Notes under the pieces: generated by a model
What the model saw: the letters and a program-made list of their open reading frames with translations, nothing else
Told to the model about the DNA's origin: nothing
The model's database searches: none
Source: Prosapia bicincta
Lineage: Eukaryota > Arthropoda > Insecta > Hemiptera > Cercopidae
Direction: 5' to 3'
Assembly: GCA_036971475.1 (NCBI GenBank)
Contig: JBAIZL010000001.1
Coordinates: forward strand, 112,183,850-112,247,849
Length of the DNA stretch: 64,000 nt
Shown here: positions 26,201 to 39,130 of the stretch, in pieces
How positions within the stretch are numbered: the stretch's first letter is position 1
How the letters are laid out: each line of letters starts with the position of its first letter
Translations under genes and position numbers: made by a program

Positions 26201-27484
26201 GCAGAGCAAATAATGTTACTTTCATGAAGTAGACATGCCTAGAAATATATCAGGCAGAGTATTTCATCAAATTTCCAGGTAGAATATGGGACGATAGCAA
26301 ACATTTGCGAATAGATTTAAAGCTTGGTTCTTTTCAAATGCGACTGTTTATTTTATAAATAATAGTCTCATGTAAAAAATTGTGATAATAGTATTGTATA
26401 TTTTTTAGTTACTTATTGTCTTGAACAAAGGATGGATGGATAAATGTATGTATATATTTAGTAGTGGATCTATATATTAATTTATTAGAAATATAAGTAC
26501 ATATAACATGTATAAAATATCTTCATATCTACAAGTACATGTAGACTGAATACATCTAAGATGAAAAGTCAGTATTGAAATTGAGCAATATACATGGAAT
26601 GCTATAAAAGTGTTTATAGTTTAGAACGAATTCAATTCAGAAATTTTATTACGCAATAACTTTCTACACCACGCAATACGGGATATAATTTTCGTCTTAT
26701 CAAACTTGCTTTTTATTACTACAAAAGGAAATACATAAAATAGTAAAATGTATGTTTTTATGTTTCACTTTAATTGGTTCAAGAAGAATTCAGTTTAATA
26801 TTGCACAAATAAACAATAAAAATAAATAACATAGCGTAAAATAGGAGTAAGAACCTACATCTTGCTAAATGTGAGTCAATAAACTCAAAGATCTTAGCGA
26901 ATCAATGATAATATATAATTATTTTCAAATATTTTAAACAGTTATTGATAGACTCCTTCGTAAGGGAGACACCTTCATCCATGTAAGAAATAACCAAAGG
27001 ACCGTAACAATGCGAATAGCCTAGAAAATACTCTGAAGCTGGTAAGTAGCTCAAGATATATACATAATAGAAATAGGTATTTTATCAAGAAAATCTAGAG
27101 AGAAATTTGATATCCATAACGAAATTAGAAACTATTTTAATTCACTCATTAAACTACAAGTAAGTAGCTATAAGTAACTAACTATTCACTTAGGCAATAG
27201 TTGCTCATAGTATAATATAAGATTCTACTTCCACAAATTACATTGTGCTAATATTATTTGTAGAAAATATTATTTTTATCGTATTTCGAGTTAGAAAGAA
27301 ACAGCCGAAACTAATTCCTTCAGTTAATTTATTTAGAAATGTATTTACTATTTTTTTATCAGCAACATTATAAAGTTAATATTTACTATATATAATAATA
27401 CATACATGGAAGAAAAACGTCATCTACAAACCACACACACGCGGACTGACACCACACACCAGTTACTCACACCACCTACTTTCT

Positions 27485-27486
<2 letters not shown>
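23221..27486. other. Anonymous AT-rich sequence
   Basis: No supported gene. A short (TA)n patch lies at about 25418-25441. The minus frame at 23038-23262 straddles the end of the piggyBac-like element and is not a gene. Confidence 0.5.
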
Positions 27487-27538
<52 letters not shown>

Positions 27539-27547
27539 CACACACAC

Positions 27548-27617
<70 letters not shown>
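27487..27617. repeat. (CA)n microsatellite
   Basis: About 130 bases of CA repeat with a few CTCACACT and CCTA interruptions. It directly abuts, and probably interrupts, the LINE remnant to its right. Stop-free frames over it are artefacts of the repeat. Confidence 0.97.
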
Positions 27618-27619
<2 letters not shown>

Positions 27620-27631
27620 CACCACACACAC

Positions 27632-28465
27632 TGGAGTCACTATCCTTCTTGCCACTTCCCAGTCCTCCCTCTTACCACGTCTTGTGGAGAGTTTGGCAAC
27701 TGGTTCAGTGTCTGCTCCCCCAAGTTTCCTCAGAGTATTGCAAGGGAAATGTATTCTGATTAATTCTTCCACAGTTTCCCCTGCAGTTTTTGTTATATAT
27801 CCCAGTGGGATTCTTAGCATCCCCACCGGGTTAACTGGGTCCTTAGAGAGCACTTTATGCAGTCGTGCCCCTTCCCGAGTTTTGTCAATCTCTTGACAAA
27901 ACTCCTTCCAGGACTTCCTGCGTGCTTCCCTAATTGCCCTGTTGTATTCGGTTAGTGTTTTCCTATACTGGTTCCACTCCCCGTTCTTTTTTGCTCTATT
28001 AAAGAGTCTCCTGGTGGTCTTCCGAAGTTTGGCTAGCTTCTTATTCCACCATGACGTATCCCCTACTTTTCTCCCCTCACTGAGAGGGCAGTTATCAGTA
28101 AAGGATTATACTATAGCCTCGCCAACCAATGTGGCAGAGTCTTCTAGCTCTCTCCTCCCACCATACTCCAACCAAGCCTAATCAATCCGAACACCCAGGT
28201 CCCTCCTGTAGGAGTCCCAGTCTGTTCTTCTTGGATCCCTGGTTGGCCGAAGCATGGCTGGATTGAGGGAGATATCATACCTAATATGTCTGTGGTCAGA
28301 AGAGGATGGTTCATCCGACACATGCCAATTTAGTACATACCTAGCCATCTGGTTCGATGCCACCGTAATGTCCAGGACCTCCCGGTCATAAACAAGGGAG
28401 AAGTAAATATTAGGAATACGAATACGGAAAAATTCAATGAGCACTTTTATATTATTTGTATAACG
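27632..28465 (-). pseudogene. LINE ORF2 fragment: endonuclease C-terminus and linker to the RT (R1/LOA/Jockey type)
   Basis: One minus-strand frame spans about 278 codons and is broken only by TAG at 28178-28180 and TAA at 28106-28108. N-terminal part: EVLDITVAS followed by VSDEPSSSDHRHIRYDI (about residues 45-65), the SDHR signature ending the apurinic-type endonuclease of non-LTR retrotransposons. Middle: WWNKKLAKLRKTTRRLFNRA and SWKEFCQEI (about 28040-27880), the usual linker ahead of the reverse transcriptase. The remainder matches the segment just before RT motif 1, but the RT itself is missing because the frame ends at the (CA)n tract. The 5' part is also missing. Only two stops in this length points to a fairly young copy. 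The exact clade within the R1/LOA/Jockey group is uncertain. Confidence 0.85.
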
Positions 28466-31400
28466 TTACTTTTAATGTTTGCTTTAGAAATATAACATTC
28501 ACTTAACACGAACAGCTTTTTAATCTAACGACAATTTCCTGTATTTCTATTAAAAAAGGCTATAGGTATATGAATAGGTATAATGAAAGAAATAGTTGTA
28601 TGGGAACCAAATGTGCTTTCTTATCATGGTAATTGTTATTTTTAAGGTTATAACTAGATCTATTTCTTATTTTGGTTAAACAAATAATTGTTATAGCTTA
28701 TTATAAAATGAAAAAGACATGTTTGTTATTTTTAGGATTTAGGTTTTTCGATTTAGCTAGCAAGGATTGTCTGAGAAATCAGCAGATCTATCGTATTCAT
28801 TATTTCTGGTATTACATTAATTCAAAAGGAATAAAATTTAATTATAAATATTGAAAAAAACATATGTTGCAGATTATTTCTAAAGCATGTATACAGTAAG
28901 CGGTAACCTTTAGAGTATTATCGTCCGTCACGAAATATTTTGTATTCAATATGGAGAATAACTGTATTTGTTATTAATATAAATGAAATTGAATCAAAAG
29001 AGTAAACATAGAATCTTTCCAAAACACATTTTATGAATATAACGTTCACATGAAGTTCATATATAATGAAAAGATTTATTGTAGGCTAAAAAAGGAAATT
29101 ATAGTTTATTGGATTAAATAATGTATAACATAGAATTATCTCCAATGTAACATATATTTTATTGAAAATGTATTATTATGTTGGTAAATAAAGTAGAAAT
29201 AAATTCAATGAAACATCCAGTAAATAAATGGTTTTAATATAATTACCAACCACTTTTTTAGAAATAATAATATGATAAACAAATATAAATATTTACAATA
29301 CAAATAATCTATATTAACATTTACTTTGTTTTTTTTTTAATGTTAAACCTAATTTTATGTTTATTATTTAGTGCAATAGGCGTAATACTTAGAATATTAT
29401 TCAGTAATAATAATTAGTTTTTTTCTATACTCAACACAATATGATACATTACGTTAATTTGGAAGCTGAATAAGTCTTCATTTTTATTCTCTCGCTCCGT
29501 ATTATTCATAGGCTCCTAGATATTTGTGTAGTAAACCATATTTGCATTACGATTATTCGGAAGCAGTAGTTTAATTTGCTAAACGATATCTACTGAGTAC
29601 AGAAAGCCAGGAATAGCCTGGATGTGTTTTGAGCGTGTTAAACTAAAGCTAGCCTCAGTTGCGTGTTCCCCCATCATTTGCTTTTGAGAGTGATGTCTAC
29701 AAACGTTACTTTGAGCAGCTTGAGTTTATTATTTGAAGGCAAGGGTTATATTTTCACATTGGCTTGTGGCATTGTGTTAACTTTCAATTATAGTTTTCAG
29801 AACTAGCTGTTTTTGTGTCTTCATGAATTGTCTCTTGTCTATGTTTTTACCACTTATTTATAACTGTACCGATTATTTAGTGTAAAAACACTTCGATTTG
29901 ATAAGATTGCTATATAGTCCACAAGAATTGGCATTCATGCATCCGATGCACGTGAGACAAATGTCGTTACCCACTCGAAATGATAAAATTAGGAAGTAAA
30001 AGTCTAATTTATTGAAATCCTCAATATGACTATTTCTTATGTTTCAATGCAACAATCACTTAAATATACAATAGTGATTGCACGATATGTTTGTACAGCT
30101 TTGGATTGCTGCTAATTGAAGAACTCTTGTCTTACAAATCTCTGAGTCATGTGATACATGAAACAAACAGACAGATGCTATTAAACCCAGAACATGTAAA
30201 GAATGTGGGAAAATATTTTAAAGCTTATTCTTAACATAAATATTATAGAGACCATAAAAGTTTCTTACAAATATTTAACAAATTGTCATTGAACATTTTG
30301 TGTAATTCCTGTATAATCGATTAAATAAACCGCAGTATATAATTTGTTAAAACTATTTATAACAGGAATATTAATTAAAGTTAATATACTTACTGGAATC
30401 AATATCTGCGGATTTTTACTCGAGTTATAATAAATATTCCTACATTTTTTATTGATTTAAAACAAAATTCCGTTTTTATTTCCGATTTAATACATTGCAA
30501 TATCAAAATTTATTTGTATAGTGTTATATTTCTAAATAAATGTTTTTTTTCAATATTTAGACTCATGCAAATGTTTTTATGGAAGTAAAACACCATTGGG
30601 ATATGTTTTTTTTACAATGAGTATTGTTTAGAATTTGCAAAAAGTGATTCTGAAAACCAAACCTATTATTGTCTGATATTATGTAATCAGAATTTTCAGA
30701 TAATATATTTGAACAATATTAATTTTTACTTGTTACGTGCTTAGTGTTTTTTTTTAATTTTAACTCCTATAGACGTTTAAATAACTTGAAATTGAAGGAA
30801 AATATGGTATAAATAAAGTCATATTTATGGTTTAAAGCATGAACCACTATTAACCACGCAATTCTCTATATGAAACGCTGGACACACTTATCATCAATCA
30901 CTCTACAAAAACTATAAATGTTTTCATTTACATCAAACATGAGATAATGAAAAAATTTATATTCCAACAATTGTCTTACAAAAATTATTTAACGTTTACT
31001 TTCTGCACAAATACTTGCACTCAAGACCTTTACAGGGCCAAAACCACTCAATTTCAAAACTTTATAATGCATATATCACACTTAAATACTCCATGTAGCA
31101 TACACTTGCAACGTATATAATAATAATAATTTATTACTCATGCTTTTTCACACGCCCTTAACTATTAAAATTTATTATGTCAGAAAATATTACACCATTT
31201 TTACCTGTTTGTAATGCAACTAAACGAACACACCGTATTTATTTTATACTTCTATAATTCTAATGAATAATAAAACGAATAAATTTACATGTTTTTGAAT
31301 AAGTTAGTACTGGAAGAGAGATAAAGAGAAATAAGGAGAAAGAGAGTACGAGAGAGATATAGGCGCGTTAGAGAGTAGTTGATAATTATATATAATTATA

Positions 31401-34400
31401 ATAATTGATATTGATATAATTATAATTATAATAGGTTTAAATAATATGTATTAAATATCAAGCTGGTAAAAGATATTTTAAAAACGATTTATAAATATTT
31501 CAATAAACAGGGTCTAATGTATGCACAAAGTTTGCACATTAATGTTCTGCTGCTACGCATTTGACAAAACAATGTAATATCTGTCTCTTGAATGCGGTGT
31601 TGTATGTGGTGAATGAAGCTTTCAGGAAAACCAGGATACATTCTGGATGAATAGAGAAACTTCCTGCTTGTATGTTTGTAAAGGTAACATTATATGATAG
31701 TGTTCCTAATAGCTCAACTTCAGCTAATGGCTTGCATGTGAAATATCAAGGTGACCAAACTATTCATGCTTTGTGATGTGTTTCTCAGACGTTTGTGCAA
31801 AGCGACAAGTTGTTGAAGTAGTGTGTATAGAAATTTGTTCTTAAACTTGTTTTTATTAAAACATATTATTAAAAAAATGTACTTAAAATCATAGTAATAA
31901 TTTTAGGTTGGCTTCAATCTATAAACAAACCTCCATTCTCCTAAAGGTATATTCACAAGGTTACGGAATACACCCAGGCCAACGATTTAGGAAAAACATA
32001 ATCACAATAACTTTTATAAAATTCATAGATATCCAGAAATCCATCGATGGAATACTTTGGAGATAGAGCTAGAATCAGAAAACGTAATCAACCAATTTTA
32101 CAAAGAAGGTAACTGTGATGCAACCAGCACGTGGGTAAAGATCATCATAATTATAAAATCTACGGCATTCGTACACATGTTTTGTATTAGAGTTTTCCTG
32201 ATGGAAATAAATAGCTGTATGATGGATAGACACAATGACCTTCTATAGTACTTATTAAGATCTGTGCTCTACAAAAAAACAAAATAATTTTATTTACGAA
32301 AACACGTTTTTAAAAAAAAGTAACAAACTAAAGAATAAAAGTAAACAGTATAGGGTTTATTCATCATAGAATTGTAAATTATAAAATAAAAAAGTTGGGG
32401 ACTTATCCGTTGTGACTAGTCATGATTCCACGTTTATTCGTACTAAAGAATGAAACGATGGTGTACTGGAATTCCAGGAACCCAAGGAATACAAAATATC
32501 TTTAAGCCACAAGCGCGCACACACACACACACACACACACAAACACAGCGAACCTCCTTGTAATTTTCCATTTTCCCTTATCCTGGCGTAGGCGCTAAGT
32601 ATTTTCTGTTTTATTGGCAAACCATTTTTGGCGCTTTTGTTTTTCTTTCTTAAATCGTCGCTTGCGTTGTATTATAGTTTGTCTTTGTTTTCTTTCGCTT
32701 TGGCCATTTGTGAAGCAAAGTTCGATAACACTGATCAAGTTTGTGTGTTTAGTTTATTGTTTTCATTCATTTTTAATCATAGAGGATTATTTATGCATTA
32801 TTTATTTCATATACATCTTTAAGTAATACATTTCTAGCTATGGAAAAGTTAGTTCTGTGACAAATTAATATGTTTTTAACAAGTAGTTATTCATTTAGAA
32901 TCCAACTTATACTATAGTTTTTTAAATGTTTAACTAAAATATATATATATATATGAAAAAACTGTAGTAAGATCAATTGTCAACCATTACAGGTTTACAA
33001 ATATGAATTTTAACTTGTTGGATAAATAAAAATTATTTTACTAATAATTGAAAATTTGTAGAATATATGCGTAAGGAGAGTGTGAACTAATAGAAGGAAT
33101 TGAAAAAATTAATGGCTAGAGTCTTTACATCAATTATATATTATTGCTATTATCAAGGACCTCTTCACTGATTAAAATGTAAAGATCCACTATGTACATA
33201 CGTTAAAGAAATTAAACAAAACGAGTTAAATTAAATAAATAAACCGTTTATAAATCGACTATATTAATATTAGTGTAATAAAAAATAATAACCATTCCAA
33301 CGAGAAAACTTTAATCTATTGAAATACTTGATACTATTTTCATTATAATGGCAATCATTTTAACATCTTTTGTCAGAATCTCTATGTTTAAATGATTGGA
33401 AACGATTTTATTTTTAATGTTATCCTTTTAATTGTTTTGTTTTATATAATTGTTTTAAAAGTTACTTCTATAAGTGACAGGATATTAACTATATTATGTA
33501 TTTATTCCTTAATAACTGAGGGCGAATTTGTAAACGTTAAACTATATTAGATTTTATTGAGGCAGTAGTCACCCTATATAATGAACTATGAGTTACGTAT
33601 GTTTAAAAACAAAATTATTTCTCTAACTATTGAATCACAAAATGTAACAAACGTTACAAGTGACCTTTCCTGTGTAACCTTTGTAATTACCCACTCGTAA
33701 CGGATGATTGGACCAATCCATTTTATTACATTGGAGCTAATTCCCAAATACTTTCCACTGCGTGAACATAACGTGGTGTAATATATTGTGAAAGAATCAT
33801 GCGGATGAACAATTCATATAAGTTTTTTTTTTTAATTCCGTTATTAAATAACAGTTTTATTGAGGTTAAAAATATTTTGTTTCAGTATTTTGATGGTTTC
33901 GCTTAAAATAACAATTATATTACTTTAAATATTTAAATGAAAAAAACAAAATGAATATAGAATTAATAATTTAAAAAATAATAATTGAATAATGTAAACC
34001 TCTAGGCACATGTGTCTTGCAACAAAAATAATATTTGTTCCAAATTACTCAACATAACATTAAATTTAAAACGAAAAAAACCTTCGACATCAAGTGCTTC
34101 CAACATAATATTGATAATTTTCTTATCAATTTAAAACTATGTTGATGGAAGATAAACATACACTAATGGAAGGTTTCTTCTAACAAGATAAACAGCTTCT
34201 GGATGCTGAATTCGTGGGTTAAAACATAAACAACTATTTATGTCTTCTCTAGATAACACGTTCACTTACGTAAGCGAAAATTCTCACAAAATTCACGGTT
34301 TTAATAACCTTTCAATACCAACAAAAAATATCTAATTCACCTGTATCTCTTTACATTGTTGTATAACTCGTTTATAATTCATTGAATTTTTCAGGTTTTC

Positions 34401-34982
34401 GCATTCAAAATAACATCGTTTTATATTTATTTAATAGATAAAAACTGTATTAGAGGTGTTACTCAATAAATTGTAGGGGTGATATTGTAAATATATATTA
34501 CAATAAATATCAATAATACTTTTTCATAGCTAATGATAGCATCACAAAAAAATTAGCTTCCTTATAAATTATTTAAAAAAATCAGTTCCCACTTTGGGGA
34601 ACAGAGAAAGATTTTAATCGATGATATCAAAATTGTATACATTGTGACCAGTGCCTTGAAACAGCTGCTTTACCACCAAACCTAAAACTTAAAATCAGAT
34701 GTTTTTTTAAAATCATATTTAATCAGTTATTTCAAGCAAAATTGGACAAAATATCAATGTTGCATACCTTCCCTTTTATAAAAAGCCTTTTTTTCATATA
34801 AAACAAAAATTAATTCTTAAACTACTTAATTTTAAAATAATTCATGAAAACATGTTTGAAAACATTGTAATAACATATTAATGCATAGGGCATGATGTCT
34901 TCCACTACAAGAAAAAAAAATGTATTTAAACTTGAATGGATGAACAAAAAATGTATTTTATTAACGACTCCAAATTTATACA

Positions 34983-34985
<3 letters not shown>
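28466..34985. other. Anonymous AT-rich sequence
   Basis: No gene supported. Minor features: a short (CA)n at 32515-32541, a TA patch at 32940-32954, a GA-rich patch at 31315-31375, and one copy of a short dispersed motif at about 33077-33110. Frames at 28672, 32057, 32420 and 32614-32826 have no recognisable content; the minus frame at 32420 is partly CA translation. Confidence 0.5.

Positions 34986-35026
<41 letters not shown>
34986..35026. repeat. (TA)n microsatellite
   Basis: About 20 TA units. It is followed at once by a copy of the GTGTGAACTAA motif family. The overlapping minus frames at 34822-35120 are translations of this tract. Confidence 0.95.
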
Positions 35027-35028
<2 letters not shown>

Positions 35029-35060
35029 ATAGTGTGAACTAAAAGAAAGAACTGAATACG
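35029..35060 (+). repeat. Copy of a short dispersed repeat starting TAGTGTGAACTAA
   Basis: Reads AGTGTGAACTAAAAGAAAGA directly right of a (TA)n tract. The same motif follows the TA tract at 50551-50580 (AGTGTGAACTAATAAAAGGA) and recurs, without the TA tract, at 33077-33106. This looks like the end of a dispersed, probably non-autonomous element. Confidence 0.55.
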
Positions 35061-35946
35061 CAAAACTGTACGGTAGCAATAAAAACGTGCACACTCTCTA
35101 GATCCCATTAGAAAGCTCATCTGTTCCCATTTATGTGTCCAATTATTGCTAATAAATAATTGAATTAAAAATGTATACTAAATTCATTGGAATAATAAAA
35201 TCTTTACATTTAACATGATGAAAACAGTGTTAAAATAATTAGCATGTGGACTCCTGTGGGATATTATAAAATAGATGAAGATGATTTTGATCTTATGTCG
35301 TAGTAACACATACGTCGTATTGCGTTTTACAAATATGAGTTTCATATAATGCTGTTTCCATACAAAAAGGCTGAGATTTAATGTGGTAACCCTCTTACAT
35401 TGCTACCTCATTAACACGAGACAATGATTTCCATCGAAATCAATTATTCAGAAATTATTGTGTAAGTATTACCTTTCTTTCTAATTGACCTCAATTTAAC
35501 CAATTTCATTACTTTCCACTTTTACTTGTATCCTATTCAGTTTATTATTTATATAATCCTACAAAAAAATGTTTACATTAAACCTGTGGAGGATTGGATT
35601 CAAACTATATTGCTTCGATATTTATTTTTTACTTGAAAACGCTCTTATTCAGAAATAATTTATCAACAAGTAATATGAACAAAAATGTTTTAAAGTCAAT
35701 TTCTATTTATGTACACAAAGAAAACAAAAGTTTGGCTCTGGGCGCTTGGAGAAGTCCTGACAGAAGGGATCATAAAATAGAGCTTCACAAAATTTCAACG
35801 AAAATGACCAATAATATAATTTCATACAATTTTCATTCAATGTTTACATAGTTATTTGAGAAATGTATTTAATAAAGACTATTATTTGTTATTAAGAAAA
35901 TAATTTGGGCAATAATAATACCCTACACCAGAATGTCTCAAAACTT

Positions 35947-36619
35947 CACAGATGGATCAGACGAAACAGCTGCTGCTTAGTACTGCATTTATTTTGAGGG
36001 ATTTTCTGCTGTCGCGGACCACCTTAGCAAATACGACGGCACGTTAGCTGTCATATATGCTGTAACAATTGAGCTTGAGAATCTGACTGCTACTGGTTTT
36101 CCTTGTTGACTCTATGACCGCCATCTTGAACCTCTCTGTGAACTCACAGACTGACTGTAGTAGAATCATAGATTGTAGGAGAAAACTAATTGCTTTCATT
36201 TATGACTGGTGGGTACTTAATTTCCAGTGGATCCCGAAGCATAAACATCACTGGCAATGAAAAGGCTGATCAACTAGCCAAGCACCCTCAACTCAGTCCT
36301 AGCATCTGAGTTCACGACAGTCCTCCAGGTCCCTAAAAAAGATGTCCACCAAAAAAATGGATTCACATTCTATTGTGTAAACACTCAGGAGGAAGTCTTG
36401 TGACGGGGAGACCAGTTGACCAAATCGTACAGTTACATCCACCTCATCCGTGTGCTACTGACCCCGGAGTGTCTGCATTGTGGTGGTAAACATATATATG
36501 CCGAATACCTTAATGATTGCACAGCTCCGGACCGTACCTAGGATTACAACAGTCCCATCTTCAAGGTGGCCCATCTCTGCCGGTCAGAGCTTCGCCAAAT
36601 GGCTCAACTTCCAAGGTGA
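35947..36619 (+). pseudogene. LINE ORF2 C-terminus: RNase H domain and zinc-knuckle region, heavily decayed
   Basis: Plus strand, spread over several frames. FTDGSDETAAA (35944-35976) holds the first RNase H aspartate. YDGTLAVIYAVTIEL (about 36028-36072) follows, where the catalytic Glu position appears as Thr. After a frameshift, VDSMTAILNLSVNSQTDCS (36107-36163) holds the third acidic site, and NFQWIPKH precedes another frameshift and GNEKADQLAKH (about 36256-36288), the last catalytic Asp. Further on, TPECLHCGGKH...NDC resembles the CCHC knuckle at the C-terminus of LINE ORF2, with His replaced by Tyr. It ends RQMAQLPR-stop at 36619, followed by a TAAATAAGTAAATC-type tail and an A-run. RNase H places it in the I-superfamily of LINEs. 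Several stops and frameshifts make it non-functional. Confidence 0.85.
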
Positions 36620-38939
36620 GCGTTGGCTAGTAAATAAGTAAATCTTTGTAAAAAAACTTATCTGTCATGTAAAACTAAAAATAATTCATTATTAAGTATG
36701 ATTAATGAATTAATATTTTTGTTTAAACTGTATTAACATCAAGTGTCATCCACTACAAGTTTTAGGAAATTAATTTGAACTTGTATGGTTGAAAAAAAGT
36801 ATATTAATTACGTATGAGAATTTGTATTATTCAGTAACAATAACTGTTGATAGGAGCAGCCTAACCTATTTTAGGTCACTTCAAAACAATTACAATTGCT
36901 AGCTAAAGACATCCCCTGTTCAGCAATCAAATCTAGTTCATAGCCAGTTGTCATTATGCTTGCATAATTACATTACTGTATCCATGACTATCTATTCATT
37001 GTGTAAACCAATATAAGCTGCCTATCCAATTTAATCTAAGAGGCCTTGTGATTTCATGCGTCGCTCTACCTAGTAAGCGTTGATACATAAACTCTTTCTT
37101 ATAAATGAAACATTTTAACTTTTCCAAATAATTAAAAAAACATATTTTAGAAATTCACTAAAGTTGAATACATTTTACTTTACGTGCTCACTAGAGTGTA
37201 ATTGCACGTTGCTGTGACGTCATTATTGATTAATGTCATACCTTGAATCACTTACCCGACTGCAAGCGTGGGATTGAAGTTTACACGTGCTAATTGATTC
37301 TTCTGCTTCAATTGATATTAGCAACAAGGTCACTCTTTTAGCTAACAAACTCACTGTCGCCTACTTCTTTTGACTTATTAAACTTACCGATTCATTTTTC
37401 TTGCTTTGCGTTGAATTGAACAAATTTATAATGAAACTAACATTCGTCTCGCGCGATTATTGTACTATTAGAAATTGTAATTGTTTCTACTGTGATCACA
37501 AAAAAGGTCAATAGCACAAACCAAATTTTGCTTCTTAAAAATTCCAATCTCCCTTATTAGTTTTCACAATAAATAAATTATCTTTGAATATTAAACAATA
37601 GAGGTGTATTAGGAAGATGATAACTTGGCAGATGATTAGCAGGTTCAGCGATGACTTTCTCGAAACTAAAGTGTAGCGTTTTATTTTCAAACACTACGCT
37701 CATGTCACTCTGCCATACCACCGTTTAACGCGACGAGTCTCTAATTCACACAATTGCAATTAAAACATGTCACGGGATGTCACATCCGCTATTCATACTA
37801 CATCCATTTACTCTCGCGCGCAATTAAAACTGCAAAGTTCCAATAGAAAGAAAAAGAGACATATAGAATAAAATATATATAAAAAAATAATTTAAATAAA
37901 AAATTATTGTTCCAAAAGAAAGATATAGAACTAAATAGATCAAAGAGGAAGGCAAAGAAACAAATAGAAACGGATCAATATCTTCTAAGAGAACGTTTAG
38001 ATAAAATAGAATTAGAAACATTTCTTTAAATATAAATAAAATGTACCAAAAAAAACAAAAAGAAAAATTTAGAAACAAACAAAATATATATACTTCACAA
38101 ACATAACAAGAATATTTCTAACCGACGCTAGTCAATATTTCTCGTGAACTTTTATTCTGGTTATTAAATCTGGCAAGGCGGGAAAAGCCATAAAAGTTTT
38201 TAGTTATTTCATAGTTAGTCTTTTAAAAATACAAGTTATGTTTTACATGTTTGGTTTCATTTGTATATCTTGCATACTTTCATGAATAATATTCAGATTT
38301 GCAGAGCATTTCTATTCTTTATATTTTGTTGGGAGAAATAAACTGTAATATTGATATCTTCAGAACTGTTTACAACCAATAAACGTCAGTGACAGCGACC
38401 CCCCGGCGCAGCAGAGATACGACCTTCAATCGGGCAATATTGGAAACACACAACACTACACTATCTGACTTGGCAATGATTTCAAGGGAAGTCTAATCAA
38501 CTTTCTGCATGAGGTTGGTGAAAGTAAACCTTTCTTTTCAAAATAAACAATGTTCATTTACATTTTCCTCTAGTGGTAAAAGTGTTATTAAAACTTCAAA
38601 CAATTAAAATCGTACGAATTAAATATTTAAAAAGCATAGGTATACATCGTGTTTAAAATATTTAAAAAAAACTATTCAAAATAATGAGACGAAGACCTTT
38701 ATTTAATTAAGTTGCACAATCTATTTCTTAGAAGCATAATGTCCTAATGTTTATCGATTTAACGACATTTTTAGTTTTCTTCAATCATATGTTTTAAACA
38801 TAAACATAAAATATACAGGCTACAGTTTGTAACACTCTTAAAAATCAGGTGTTCCATATAAATTCATTTATATATTTAATTTTTATTTAATAATTGTATC
38901 GTCCGAATATAAAAGAAAATTTTTGTTCTCTTTGTACGA
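36620..38939. other. Anonymous sequence with a dispersed-repeat copy
   Basis: Includes the left member of a diverged repeat pair (36880-37090). The minus frame at 37824-38078 is complementary to a purine-rich stretch. On the plus strand that stretch has a 48-codon charged open frame without ATG (37883-38029), not convincing as a gene. Several CpG-containing patches occur at 37180-37320 and 37680-37830. Confidence 0.45.
36880..37090 (+). repeat. Diverged dispersed repeat, copy 1
   Basis: Shares an ordered series of words with 48380-48560 in the same orientation: TGCTAGC, AGAAGAC/AAAGACATC, CAAATCTAGTTC, GTCATT, TATCCATG, then TCTA.TAG and CGTCGCTCTA/CGTCACTCTA. Spacing is similar over about 200 bases, so this is likely an old non-autonomous element; ends not defined. 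Confidence 0.55.
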
Positions 38940-39130
38940 TTGTAATTCTAGGGTAAGTTTCGTAGCGCCCCTAGTGGGTAAAAATGTAAATTATCGTACG
39001 AGTTGGTAGCTTAAGTGAAAAAACTGAAATCACCCGATGTGACGTAAGCATGGTCTGATATCGCCTAATCTGACGGACCAATCAAAAAATTCAAAATAAT
39101 AACCGAGGGTGGGAATTTCCGTTGGCGTGC
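38940..39130 (+). promoter_or_regulatory. Possible promoter-like CpG-richer island
   Basis: Locally richer in GC and CpG than the surroundings, with TGACGTAA (CRE-like, 39040-39047) and GACCAATCAAA (CCAAT-box-like) close together. Plus-strand candidate splice donors follow at 39452 (CAG|GTACGT) and 39902 (CTGG|GTAAGT). A 67-codon frame begins with GTG or a nearby codon at 39122-39325, but its product is unknown. This could be the 5' untranslated start of a host gene, or a retroelement LTR. Confidence 0.2.

Noticed and set aside
27406..27853. His/Thr-rich and Cys/Val-rich frames of over 100 codons
   Set aside because: Produced by the (CA)n tract. Only the part right of 27632 on the minus strand is meaningful, and it belongs to the LINE remnant.
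34822..35120. Tyr/Ile-repeat minus frames
   Set aside because: Translations of the (TA)n tract at 34986-35026.
37883..38029. 48-codon charged, coiled-coil-like plus frame
   Set aside because: No ATG, purine-rich composition explains the Lys/Glu content, and no flanking splice signals stand out.
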